Source: CAZUDO01 sp964618895 (GTDB lineage: Bacteria > Desulfobacterota > Binatia > DP-6). From it: DNA of 44,896 bases. The stretch covers positions 1 to 44,896 of the forward strand of contig CAZUDO010000125.1 of the NCBI GenBank assembly GCA_964618895.1, read 5' to 3'. A model generated the notes under the pieces. It was not told the origin of the DNA and searched no databases. It saw nothing but the letters and a program-made list of their open reading frames with translations. Position 1 is the first letter of the stretch. Every line of letters begins with the position of its first letter. The position numbers and the translations under genes are program-made. This document shows positions 33,641 to 41,882 of this stretch, in pieces.

Positions 33641-33669
33641 TTCACATTCGTGCCGGGGCCGGTGTTACA
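33641..33669 (+). promoter_or_regulatory. Candidate promoter of the cyclase-MGMT operon
   Basis: TTCACA (33641-33646), 17 bases, GTTACA (33664-33669), followed by GAGGAGG and ATG 33689. It is the mirror copy of the site at 33461-33489. ATTCG after the first hexamer and GCCGGT before the second are also conserved. Confidence 0.55.
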
Positions 33670-33688
33670 CGTCCGAGGAGGGCGAGGG

Positions 33689-34225
33689 ATGACGATGAGC
33701 GACCCTGCATTGATCGACTGGCTGGCCGACTTGTTTCCGGTCGTGCCCGTTCGCGGGCGTCCGGTGACGGTGCTGTTCACCGACATCGCGGGCTACACCG
33801 CCCACGCCGCAGCGCGCGGCGACCACGGGGCCGTCCGTCTGTTGCGCGCGCACGATGCCGCCGTGCTGCCGGCGGTGCGCCGGCACATGGGGCGCATCTT
33901 GAAGCGCCTGGGGGACGGCGTGATGGTCGTCTTCCCCTCCCCCAACGATGCGCTTGCGGCCGCGCTCGGCATGCAACGGCGGGCACGGGTTGCGCTCCGC
34001 ATCGGCATCCACACCGGGCCCGCACGCAGTCGAGCCGGCGACCTGATCGGCCACGCGGTCAACGTCGCCGCGCGCATCGCCGACCGCGCACGCGGCGGCG
34101 AGGTGCTGGTGAGCGACCGCGTCCGGGAGGCGGCGAACGGCGGGCGTTTTCGTCGTACGCGTCCGCTCGTCTTGCCCGGCCGCTCGCCTGTCGCCGTATT
34201 CCGCGCCATACAGGAGGACGCATGA
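33689..34225 (+). CDS. Small stand-alone class III nucleotidyl cyclase
   Basis: The protein has 178 residues from ATG 33689 with GAGGAGG 7 bases upstream. It is nearly a bare catalytic domain: metal aspartates D32 (LFTDIAGYT) and D76 (RLGDGVMVVF) and the transition-state pair N125/R129 in NVAARI are all present, so cAMP or cGMP synthesis should be possible as a homodimer. There is no membrane, HAMP or zinc-ribbon part, so input must come from expression level or a partner. It is translationally coupled (ATGA) to the second MGMT gene, an unusual neighbour for a cyclase. Confidence 0.88.
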   Translation: MTMSDPALIDWLADLFPVVPVRGRPVTVLFTDIAGYTAHAAARGDHGAVRLLRAHDAAVLPAVRRHMGRILKRLGDGVMVVFPSPNDALAAALGMQRRARVALRIGIHTGPARSRAGDLIGHAVNVAARIADRARGGEVLVSDRVREAANGGRFRRTRPLVLPGRSPVAVFRAIQEDA

Positions 34226-34746
34226 CCACGCTCGCGATCGCGGAGTTCGCCTCGCCCGCGGGCGCCATCACGCTCGCCGTCCACGAGGGGCGGTTGGTAG
34301 CGCTCGAGTTCGCGCACCACTGGGAGTTTCGACGGGTTCGGCTCGAGCGACGCTTCGGCCCGCTCGCCTGGTGGGAGACGCGCGATCCCGCCGGGGTCGT
34401 TGGCCGTCTGGCGGCGTACTTCGCGGGCGACTTCGACGCGCTCGCCCCGATCGCCGTCGATGCCGGCGGCACATCCTTTCAACAGCGCGTGTGGCACGCG
34501 CTGCGCCGCATCCCGCTCGGTGAGACGCGCTCGTACCAGGCGCTGGCGCGCGCCATCGGCGCACCCGCAGCCGTACGCGCCGTCGGCGCCGCCAACGGCG
34601 CCAACCCGATCGGCATCGTCGTGCCCTGCCATCGCGTGATCGGCGCCGACGGCCGGCTGGTTGGCTACGCCGGCGGCGTGGAGCGCAAGCGCTGGCTGCT
34701 CGCGCACGAGGCCGGCGCTTTGACCTCGGCCCGCGCCCTCGCGTAG
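34222..34746 (+). CDS. Second O6-alkylguanine-DNA alkyltransferase
   Basis: The protein has 174 residues, starting at ATG 34222 inside the cyclase stop, with AGGAGG before it. The MGMT core has SFQQRVWHALRRIPLGETRS, then YQALARAIGAPAAVRAVGAANGANPIGI and PCHRV with acceptor C136. It is a full-length enzyme without the extra N-domain of the paralogue at 32285, and the two differ clearly in sequence, so they are old paralogues or were acquired separately. Coupling to the cyclase suggests joint expression from the mirrored promoter. The amidohydrolase gene follows 10 bp downstream. Confidence 0.92.
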   Translation: MTTLAIAEFASPAGAITLAVHEGRLVALEFAHHWEFRRVRLERRFGPLAWWETRDPAGVVGRLAAYFAGDFDALAPIAVDAGGTSFQQRVWHALRRIPLGETRSYQALARAIGAPAAVRAVGAANGANPIGIVVPCHRVIGADGRLVGYAGGVERKRWLLAHEAGALTSARALA

Positions 34747-34756
34747 ATGGGCGCCG

Positions 34757-35929
34757 ATGTCCGAGCCGTTCGCCGACGTGGGCAGCATCGACTATCCCGT
34801 CGTCGACGCCGACGCGCACGTCTACGAGCCGCCCGGCGTGTGGCAGGAGCGCGTACCGGCGAAGCTGCGGCCCCGCGCCCCCAAGGTGCGCCATACCGCC
34901 GACGGCGACGTGTGGCTGTTCGACGAGGGTGCCCGCCTACGACCGGTCGGTCTCATGGCGGCCGCGGGTACCAGCTACCTGGATTTCCGCCCCTCCGGCC
35001 TCACCTACGACAGCATCCGTCCCGGCTACTTCGACCCCACCGCCCGGCTCGCCGACATGGCCGCCGACGGCATCCACACCCAGCTCCTCTATCCGAGCGT
35101 GTGCGAAGAGGGCGCGCGCATGTTCGGGGACGATCGCGCCCTGCAGCTCGCCTGCGTGCGCGCCTACAACGAGTGGCAGCTCGAGTTCTCTGCCGCCGGC
35201 AAGGGCCGGCTGTTCGGGCACGCGGTCATCCCCGCCACCGGCGTGGCCGACGCGGTCGCCGAGCTGGACTGGGCGCTCCGCCAGGACTACCGCGGCGTAC
35301 TGGTCTCGACGTTCCCGAACGGCACCGTCGAGCCGTCGGCGGCCGACGACCCGTTCTGGGCGCGCGCCGAGGAGGCGCGCGTGCCAGTGGCGCTGCATAT
35401 CGGCAGCTTCCACGCCGACGGCCCGGTCCGCGAGCGCCGCTTCGAGCCGGCCGCCGTCCTGCCGCGTGCTGCCACCAGCAAGTCGGGGGCGAACACGGTG
35501 CCGCTGGTGGCGCGTCTGGTCTTCTCCGGCCTGTGCGAGCGCTTCCCGCGCCTGCACGTGCTCCTGGTGGAGTCCAACATCGGCTGGATTCCCGCCATGC
35601 TCGAGCAGACCGACGACATGTTCCTCCGCTATCGGTGGTTCACGCACACGGCCGCCACGCTCCCCACCATGCCGAGCCGCATCTTCCACCGGAACTTCTG
35701 GGCCACGTTCATGATCGACACGGTGGGCATCGAGCTCCGGCATCGCCTGAACGTCGACCATCTCCTCTGGTCCACCGACTATCCGCACACCGGCACCGAC
35801 TGGCCGAACAGCCGGGTGACGATCGCGCGCCAGTTCCGCGGCGTCGCCCGCGACGACGTGAAGAAGATGCTGCACGCGAACGCCAAGCGGCTCTACGGCC
35901 TCGACCAGGTCCCGGACCGGCTCGCGTGA
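34757..35929 (+). CDS. Amidohydrolase family 2 (metal-dependent TIM-barrel hydrolase)
   Basis: The protein has 390 residues. The family signature is the N-terminal metal motif VVDADAHVYEPP, with later ligands in VALHIGSFH, LLVESNIGWIPAMLEQ and the end motif LLWSTDYPHTGTDWPNS. Members include decarboxylases and hydratases of the aminocarboxymuconate-semialdehyde decarboxylase group; the substrate here is unknown. The gene starts 10 bp after the MGMT gene and overlaps the SDR gene by GTGA, so it forms part of the rightward unit. Confidence 0.9.
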   Translation: MSEPFADVGSIDYPVVDADAHVYEPPGVWQERVPAKLRPRAPKVRHTADGDVWLFDEGARLRPVGLMAAAGTSYLDFRPSGLTYDSIRPGYFDPTARLADMAADGIHTQLLYPSVCEEGARMFGDDRALQLACVRAYNEWQLEFSAAGKGRLFGHAVIPATGVADAVAELDWALRQDYRGVLVSTFPNGTVEPSAADDPFWARAEEARVPVALHIGSFHADGPVRERRFEPAAVLPRAATSKSGANTVPLVARLVFSGLCERFPRLHVLLVESNIGWIPAMLEQTDDMFLRYRWFTHTAATLPTMPSRIFHRNFWATFMIDTVGIELRHRLNVDHLLWSTDYPHTGTDWPNSRVTIARQFRGVARDDVKKMLHANAKRLYGLDQVPDRLA

Positions 35930-36705
35930 AGCTCGCCGGGCGGATCGCCGTCGTGACCGGCGCGGGCTCCGGCATCGGGCGGGCGATCGCGCTCAGGCTC
36001 GCGCGTGAGGGCGCCGGCGTGGCCGGCGTCGGCCAGCGCCAGGAGCGCTTGGCCGAGACCGTCCGGATGATCGAAGCCGCTGGCGGCCGTGCTCTCGCCG
36101 TCGCGTGCGACGTGGCACGGGCGGAGCAGGTGCAGCAGGCGATGGCGACCGCGGTCGCGCACTTCGGGCGCCTCGACATCCTGGTGAACGGTGCCGCCCG
36201 GAACCGTCCCGACGCGCCGGTCACGGAGACGGTGGCGGAGATGGCGGACGACTGGTGGGCCGCGACGCTCGCCGTGAACCTGACCGGCACGTTCCTCTGC
36301 TGCAAGCACGCGCTACCGCACCTGCTGGCGGCCGGCGGCGGCGCGATCGTCAACATCGCCTCCACGTCGGGGGTGGCGGGCAACTCGAACCAGGGCGCCT
36401 ACGTCGCCTCCAAGCACGGCGTCGTCGGCCTCACGCGCTCGATCGCCCTCGACTACGCCGGGCACCACGTGCGCGCCAACGTGGTGTGCCCCGGGTTCAT
36501 CGAGACCGAGCGGGCGCTCGGTTTCTCGGCCCACAACCGGGGCGCCGACTGGCGCGCAAAGAAGCTGGCCGACATCCCGCTCGGGCGATTCGGGCAGCCG
36601 GACGAGGTCGCGCACGTGGTGGCGTTCCTGGTTTCAGACGAGGCAGCGTACGTGACCGGAGCGGTGATCCCGATCGACGGCGGTACGGCGGCGCGGCGCG
36701 GGTGA
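35926..36705 (+). CDS. Short-chain dehydrogenase/reductase
   Basis: The protein has 259 residues from GTG 35926, overlapping the amidohydrolase stop. It is a classical SDR: TGAGSGIG (11-18) binds NAD(P), VNGAA replaces the usual NNAG, and the active site is S146/S148, Y159 and K163 (AYVASK). PGFIETERA and the C-terminal VTGAVIPIDGG are typical of FabG-like members. The oxidised alcohol or reduced ketone is not known; co-expression with the amidohydrolase suggests a shared catabolic step. Confidence 0.93.
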   Translation: MKLAGRIAVVTGAGSGIGRAIALRLAREGAGVAGVGQRQERLAETVRMIEAAGGRALAVACDVARAEQVQQAMATAVAHFGRLDILVNGAARNRPDAPVTETVAEMADDWWAATLAVNLTGTFLCCKHALPHLLAAGGGAIVNIASTSGVAGNSNQGAYVASKHGVVGLTRSIALDYAGHHVRANVVCPGFIETERALGFSAHNRGADWRAKKLADIPLGRFGQPDEVAHVVAFLVSDEAAYVTGAVIPIDGGTAARRG

Positions 36706-38393
36706 CGGGCACGCGCGGGGCCATCACGGTGCAGGCGCGCTTCGCGTATCCCGCGACCCTGGTCGCCGTCTGGGTGGCGATGGTCGTCGCCGTGAACCCG
36801 ATCGGCGACTTCCCGCTGAACGACGACTGGGCGTGGGGCCTGGCCGTCAAGACGCTCTACGAGCAGCACGTGCTCACCATCCCGGCGTTCGCCGGCATGT
36901 CGCTGGTGGCGCACATCCTGTGGGGCTTCGTGGCCTGCCTGCCCGCCGGCTTCTCGTTCACCGCGCTCCGTTTGTCGTCGGCGGTACTGGGCCTGGCCGC
37001 GGTCCTGTCGACCTACGGGCTCTGTCTCGAGGCCGGGGCGACGCGCGGGCTGGCCTTTCTGTGCGCCCTCGCCGTCGCGGCCAACCCGCTCATCTTCGAG
37101 CACGCGCTCAGCTTCATGACCGACACCCCGTTTCTCGCGCTCGTCCTCCTGTCGATGCTCTGCTTCGTGCACAGCGTGCGCTCGGGCGCGCGGGTGACGG
37201 CCGCGCTCGCCATCGTGCTGGCGCTGGCGGCCACGCTGACGCGGCAGACCGGAGTGGTGCTCCCGGCGCTGTTCGCGGGCGCGTGCGTCCTCGGCCGGAC
37301 GGTCACCGTCCGCATCGTCGGTGTGCTGCTCCTCGCCGCCGTCGTCGTCCACGGGGGTCTCGGGTGGTACGAGGAGTGGCTGCGGGCGTCGGGGCAGATG
37401 GGGCCGAGCTACGACATCTACGCGCGCGAACTCAGGGCGCTGCTGCGGAACCCGGCTGCCCTGGCGAATCGTCCGCTCACCATCGGCGACGGCCTGCGCA
37501 TGGTGCTCACGTACGTCGGCTTCTTCCTCCTGCCCGTGCTGGTGGCGATCCTGCCGCGACGCCTCCGGGCCAACAAGGCGTTCGTGCTGCTGGGTGTGGC
37601 GCTCGCGGGCTGGTTTGCCTGGTCGACGACCACCGAGTTCGCCCGGCGGGGCTGGCGCATGCCGTTCAACCAGAACTTCTGCCTTGTGGACCTGGGGCTC
37701 GGCCCGATGACGCTCACCGACGTGCGCGTCCGCAACCTGCCGCACCTGCCGGGCGCCGGCATTGCCTTCTGGCAGTGGGTGACCCGCCTCGGCATCGTGG
37801 GGGGCGGGCTGGTGATCGTCCTCGTCGTGGTGACGGGGCTCGAGCTGTTCACGCGGCGCGTGGTCACCACGGGAAAGTCGGCGACGGTGACGACGGCGGC
37901 CGCGCTCGGGTTCGCCGGTGCCTACGGCACGGTCGTGCTCCTGACCCCGTATGACCGCTACTTCATTCCGCTCTTCCCGATGCTCTTGATCGCCGGCGCG
38001 TGGGGCGCGGGCGCGCTGCGCTGGACCTGGATCTCCCGTCCGCTATTCGCCCTCGCGTTCGTCGGCATCCTCCTGCAGGCCGGGTTCTCGGTCGCGGCCA
38101 CGCACGACTACCTGGCCTGGAACCGCGTGCGCTGGGCCGCGCTTCGCGACCTGATGCGCGTGCACGGCGTGCCGCCGCGGCAGATCGACGGCGGTGTCGA
38201 GTTCAACGGCACCTACCTCTACGGCACCCGGAGCCCGCCCGGAAAGAGCCCCTTCTGGGTGGAGGACGACCTGTACATGGTCACCTTCGGACCGATGCCA
38301 GGATACCGGACCTTCAGCGAGCATCCGTTCGCCCGCTGGCTCCCGCCCGGGCAGGGCACCGTCTTCATCCTGGTACGCGAGCCGACACCGTAG
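36702..38393 (+). CDS. Polytopic membrane glycosyltransferase (GT39/ArnT-like)
   Basis: The protein has 563 residues from GTG 36702, overlapping the SDR stop. About 11 hydrophobic helices are seen. The first periplasmic loop has GDFPLNDDWAWGLAVKTL, with an acidic pair (DD) as in the catalytic loop of GT-C enzymes that use polyprenyl-phosphate sugars. LTRQTGVVLPALF and LTPYDRYFIPLFPMLL are further typical segments. It should sit in the inner membrane and add a sugar to a protein or lipid. It is the last gene of the rightward unit, and a hairpin follows. Confidence 0.82.
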   Translation: MTGTRGAITVQARFAYPATLVAVWVAMVVAVNPIGDFPLNDDWAWGLAVKTLYEQHVLTIPAFAGMSLVAHILWGFVACLPAGFSFTALRLSSAVLGLAAVLSTYGLCLEAGATRGLAFLCALAVAANPLIFEHALSFMTDTPFLALVLLSMLCFVHSVRSGARVTAALAIVLALAATLTRQTGVVLPALFAGACVLGRTVTVRIVGVLLLAAVVVHGGLGWYEEWLRASGQMGPSYDIYARELRALLRNPAALANRPLTIGDGLRMVLTYVGFFLLPVLVAILPRRLRANKAFVLLGVALAGWFAWSTTTEFARRGWRMPFNQNFCLVDLGLGPMTLTDVRVRNLPHLPGAGIAFWQWVTRLGIVGGGLVIVLVVVTGLELFTRRVVTTGKSATVTTAAALGFAGAYGTVVLLTPYDRYFIPLFPMLLIAGAWGAGALRWTWISRPLFALAFVGILLQAGFSVAATHDYLAWNRVRWAALRDLMRVHGVPPRQIDGGVEFNGTYLYGTRSPPGKSPFWVEDDLYMVTFGPMPGYRTFSEHPFARWLPPGQGTVFILVREPTP

Positions 38394-38404
38394 ACACCTG
38401 CCGC

Positions 38405-38427
38405 CCGGGCGCGGGTCACGCGCCCGG
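38405..38427. terminator. Bidirectional hairpin between convergent genes
   Basis: Perfect 9-bp GC stem (CCGGGCGCG / CGCGCCCGG) with a 5-base loop, 11 bp after the glycosyltransferase stop and overlapping the last codons of the opposite hydrolase gene. No T-run is present. The place suits a shared terminator. Confidence 0.5.
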
Positions 38428-39288
38428 CGGGTGCACGTCCTCCAGGAAGGCACGCACGACGGCGACGAACTCTTCCGGCGCCTCCAGGTGCGGATGGTGG
38501 CCGACCCGCGCGACCGTCGCCCGGCGGGCACGAAGTTCCCGCAGCCGCGCCGCCGTCTCTCCCGGGTCGAGACGGAGCGGGCTGTCGGCGCCGTCGACGT
38601 ACAGCACCGGACACGCGATGCGCCGCCAGAACTCGCGCGCCTGCGCGACGTAGAAGGGTTGGGGGGACGCCGTCTGGTGGAGCGGATCGAACTTCCACGC
38701 CCGGCCGTCGCCATGCGAGCGTGTGCCCCAGGCCGCGAGATGTTCTGCCACCTCCGCCGGGAAGCGCGGGAAACGCTCGCGCAGCCGGGCGGCCGGATCC
38801 CCGGCTACGCGGGCGACACGCTCGCGTTCTTCCATGCGCGCGAGATCTCCCACCCAGGCCGCGAACCGCCCGGGCGCGGCCGCGGCCCCCATGTCGGGCG
38901 GGCCGAGCGCATCGACCGCCACCAGGGCCAGCACGCGCTCGGGCTCGGTCCCGGTGTAGATGAGGGCGGCGCTCGCCCCCATCGAGTGCCCGACCAGTGC
39001 CGCTCGCCCGCCCACCGCGCGCACGACGGCGGCGAGGTCGGCGGTGTAGTCGGCGAAGTGATAGTAGCCACCGGCGCCGACCCACGCCGAGTCGCCGTGA
39101 CCGCGCCAGTCGAGGGCGAACACGTGGTAGCCGGCGGCGGCGAGCGCCGGGGCGGTGAAGTCCCACACATGGGCGTGCTCGAGAAAGCCGTGCAGCAGCA
39201 CGACCACCGGCCCGCCCGCGCCCCATTCGAGCAGGTGCAGCCGGAGGCCGTTGGCGGTGACGGGATGATCGCGCGCCTGGCTGATCAT
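38416..39288 (-). CDS. Alpha/beta hydrolase
   Basis: The protein has 290 residues from ATG 39288; ATG 39345 would add 19 residues and is also possible. It is an alpha/beta-hydrolase fold protein: oxyanion loop LLHGFLEH, DWRGHGDS, nucleophile elbow GHSMGAS, acid in LYVDGADSPL and catalytic His in GHHPHLEAP. The substrate could be an ester, epoxide or similar. It diverges from a second alpha/beta hydrolase gene at 39369, which is not a close copy. Confidence 0.88.
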   Translation of the reverse strand: MISQARDHPVTANGLRLHLLEWGAGGPVVVLLHGFLEHAHVWDFTAPALAAAGYHVFALDWRGHGDSAWVGAGGYYHFADYTADLAAVVRAVGGRAALVGHSMGASAALIYTGTEPERVLALVAVDALGPPDMGAAAAPGRFAAWVGDLARMEERERVARVAGDPAARLRERFPRFPAEVAEHLAAWGTRSHGDGRAWKFDPLHQTASPQPFYVAQAREFWRRIACPVLYVDGADSPLRLDPGETAARLRELRARRATVARVGHHPHLEAPEEFVAVVRAFLEDVHPPGA

Positions 39289-39368
39289 GCCCGCGTGATG
39301 TGCCACGCGCGACGTACCGATGCCATCGGCTTGTATCGCGTCCATCGTTGGAAATACTTACATCACCA

Positions 39369-40256
39369 ATGGGGTCCCACCCGTCCAGCGCGCTGCGGGC
39401 CCTCGTCGGCGCTCCGTCGCCACGGCGCGAGCGGGTGATCGACGGCGTGCGGCTCGCGTACACCGACGACGGCACCGGCCCGGTAGTCGTCTGCCTGCAC
39501 GCCATCGGCCACGGCGCGGGCGACTTCGCGCACCTCCGCGACCGCCTGCGCGGCCAGTGCCGCGTCCTGGCCGTCGACTGGCCAGGTCAGGGGCATTCGG
39601 GGCCGGACGCCATCCCCGCCAGTGCCGCGCGCTACACGGACCTGCTCGGCGCGCTCCTCGACGCCGCCGGCATCGAGGCGGCGGTCCTGGTCGGCAACTC
39701 GATCGGTGGTGCCGCGGCCATCCGCTACGCCGCGGCACATCCCGGGCGCGTACGCGGTCTCGTGCTCATGAACCCGGGGGGTCTCGCCCCGCTCGACTGG
39801 ACGGCCCGGCTCGCGATCGCCGCCATGGTGCGGTTCTTCGCCGCCGGCGCCCGCGGCGCGCGCTGGTTTCCGACCGCCTTCGCCGCCTACTATCGTCTCG
39901 TGTTGCAGCGCGCCCCGGCGGCGGCCCAGCGCCGGCGCATCGTCACCTCGGCGTACGAGATCGCGCCCGTGCTGGCGCAGGCGTGGGAGAGCTTCCGCCA
40001 TCCCGAGGCCGACATCCGGGCGCTGGCACCAGGGGTCCGCTGCCCGGTGCTGTTTGCTTGGGCGGCACGCGATCGCATCGTGCAGCTGGGGCCGAGCCTG
40101 CCGGCCATCCGGCAGTTCCCGGACGCCTGCCTGGAGACGTTCCCGGCCGGGCACGCGCCGCAGCTGGAGACGCCCGACGCCTTCGCGACCCGCGTCGCCC
40201 GGTTCCTGGCCGAAGTCGACGCGTCCCGTAGCGAGGGGGTCGCGGCGGGCATATAG
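39369..40256 (+). CDS. Alpha/beta hydrolase
   Basis: The protein has 295 residues from ATG 39369. The fold motifs are VVCLHAIGHGAGDF, DWPGQGHSG, nucleophile elbow VGNSIGGAAA, acid in FAWAARDRIV and His in GHAPQLETP. A cap domain lies between about residues 135 and 215. The ubiB-like gene begins 14 bp downstream and may be co-transcribed. The promoter must lie in the 80-bp gap shared with the opposite hydrolase gene. Confidence 0.88.
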   Translation: MGSHPSSALRALVGAPSPRRERVIDGVRLAYTDDGTGPVVVCLHAIGHGAGDFAHLRDRLRGQCRVLAVDWPGQGHSGPDAIPASAARYTDLLGALLDAAGIEAAVLVGNSIGGAAAIRYAAAHPGRVRGLVLMNPGGLAPLDWTARLAIAAMVRFFAAGARGARWFPTAFAAYYRLVLQRAPAAAQRRRIVTSAYEIAPVLAQAWESFRHPEADIRALAPGVRCPVLFAWAARDRIVQLGPSLPAIRQFPDACLETFPAGHAPQLETPDAFATRVARFLAEVDASRSEGVAAGI

Positions 40257-40269
40257 TCGCCTGCCGCTC

Positions 40270-41847
40270 GTGTCCGAGCATCCCGATACCGCTACGTTCG
40301 CCTTCGGGGACCACGGCCCCTGGCACGTCGATCCGGCCGCGCTCAGCTGGCGCGAGGGCATCGATGCGCTCCGCGCCCGCTCGCAGGCCGAGGTGCCGGA
40401 GCTGGTGCGGCGGAGCCGCCTGCCCCCGCTCGGCCGCTTCGGAGAGGCATTCGTGCTGGTGGGCGCGGCGCTGGCGGCGTGGGGAGTCGGTGCCCGCCGG
40501 CAGGGCGGCGCCGCGTCGCGTACGGATCTGTCGCGGCGGCTGCGCCGGGCCTTCGAGCGCCTCGGGCCGGCGTACATCAAGCTCGGCCAGATCGTGTCGT
40601 CGGGTCAGGGGTTCTTCCCGCAGGAGCTGGTGGACGAGTTTCGCCTGTGCCGCGACCAGGTGCGGCCCGAGCCGTTCGCGGCCGTCCAGCGCGTCGTCGA
40701 AGAGGATCTGGGCGCCCCGCTGGCGCAGGTGTTCGCGGCGTTCGACCGCGACTGCCTGGCCGCCGCGTCGGTCGCACAGGTGCACGCCGCCCGCCTGCGG
40801 AGCGGCGAGGAGGTCGTGGTCAAGGTGCAGCGCCCGTCGGTGGCAAGGCTGGTGCGGCGCGACATCGCGGCTATGGCGTGGATCGCGCCGCTGCTGGTGG
40901 GACGCATCCCCGTGGCGGCGCTCGCCAACCCGCCGGCACTGGTCGAGCTGTTCGCCGAGACCATCACCGAGGAGCTGGATTTCCGCCTCGAGGCCGAGAA
41001 CATGCTCGACGTGGCGCGCGTGCTGCGCGCCGCCGGCCAGACGATCGTCGTCGTCCCCCGGCCGCACCCGGAGCTGGTCACGCGCCGGGTCCTGGTCATG
41101 GAGCGTCTGCGCGGCTTCAAGTACGACGACGACGACGGCATGCGTGCCGCCGGCATCGATACCAGCGCCGTCATCCGCTCGCTGCTGGTGACCTTCCTCG
41201 AGGGCGCGATGATCTTCGGCGTCTTCCACGGCGACCTGCACGGCGGCAACCTGTTCGTCACCGCCGACAGCCGCGTGGCGCTGTTCGACTACGGCATCAC
41301 CGGCCGCATGACGCAGACCCAGCGCCTCGCCTTCCTGCGCATCATGATGACCGCTGCGGTCAACGACGTGCGCGGCCAGCTGGAGGCGTTCCGCGACCTG
41401 GGCGCGCTCGCGGCCGACGCCGACCTCGACCAGATCATGCGCGTGCTCAAGCTGGACGAGCCGGTGCGCGACCCGACCCGCATGTCGGGCGACGAGCTGG
41501 TGCGCGAGATCCAGGGCGTGCTGAAGGGGCTCTTGAAGCAGGGCGCGCGCCTGCCGAAGCAGCTCATGCTGTACGTGAAGAACATGATCTTCTTCGACGG
41601 CGCCATCACGCGGCTGGCACCGGACCTGGACATCTTCGCCGAGTTCGCACGCATCTACGCCTACTTCGCGGAGCACCACGCGGAGCAGATCAGCCGCGAC
41701 ATCGGCTTCGACCCGCGCCTCATGCCACTCGACCTGGAGGGCGTGAAGCGCTCGTTCGGGCTCGAGGGCGACGTGGGATCGTTGACGCAGCGGGAGCTCC
41801 TGGAGCGGCGCGAGCTGATTCAGCGCCGGCTCGAGGGGCGGGGCTGA
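40270..41847 (+). CDS. ABC1/UbiB family atypical kinase
   Basis: The protein has 525 residues from GTG 40270. The UbiB signature KxGQ motif appears in LGPAYIKLGQIVSS, the Ala-rich loop is AAASVAQVHAAR, the catalytic motif is FHGDLHGGNLF, and the metal Asp is in LFDYG. Such proteins support ubiquinone or lipid metabolism through an ATPase activity. Near the end, LMLYVKNMIFF and a final helical domain are present; the single hydrophobic stretch VLVGAALAAWGV lies before the kinase. The last 282 bases plus 14 bases after the stop are duplicated at 44083. Confidence 0.9.
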   Translation: MSEHPDTATFAFGDHGPWHVDPAALSWREGIDALRARSQAEVPELVRRSRLPPLGRFGEAFVLVGAALAAWGVGARRQGGAASRTDLSRRLRRAFERLGPAYIKLGQIVSSGQGFFPQELVDEFRLCRDQVRPEPFAAVQRVVEEDLGAPLAQVFAAFDRDCLAAASVAQVHAARLRSGEEVVVKVQRPSVARLVRRDIAAMAWIAPLLVGRIPVAALANPPALVELFAETITEELDFRLEAENMLDVARVLRAAGQTIVVVPRPHPELVTRRVLVMERLRGFKYDDDDGMRAAGIDTSAVIRSLLVTFLEGAMIFGVFHGDLHGGNLFVTADSRVALFDYGITGRMTQTQRLAFLRIMMTAAVNDVRGQLEAFRDLGALAADADLDQIMRVLKLDEPVRDPTRMSGDELVREIQGVLKGLLKQGARLPKQLMLYVKNMIFFDGAITRLAPDLDIFAEFARIYAYFAEHHAEQISRDIGFDPRLMPLDLEGVKRSFGLEGDVGSLTQRELLERRELIQRRLEGRG

Positions 41848-41861
41848 CCGGGCGGCTCGGC
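41566..41861 (+). repeat. Direct repeat, original copy (3' end of ubiB-like gene)
   Basis: These 296 bases align without gaps to 44083-44378. The repeat starts inside the gene at ATGCTGTACGTGAAG and ends 14 bases after the stop. Confidence 0.9.
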
Positions 41862-41882
41862 CGGGAGCTGGGCGCATGACCT

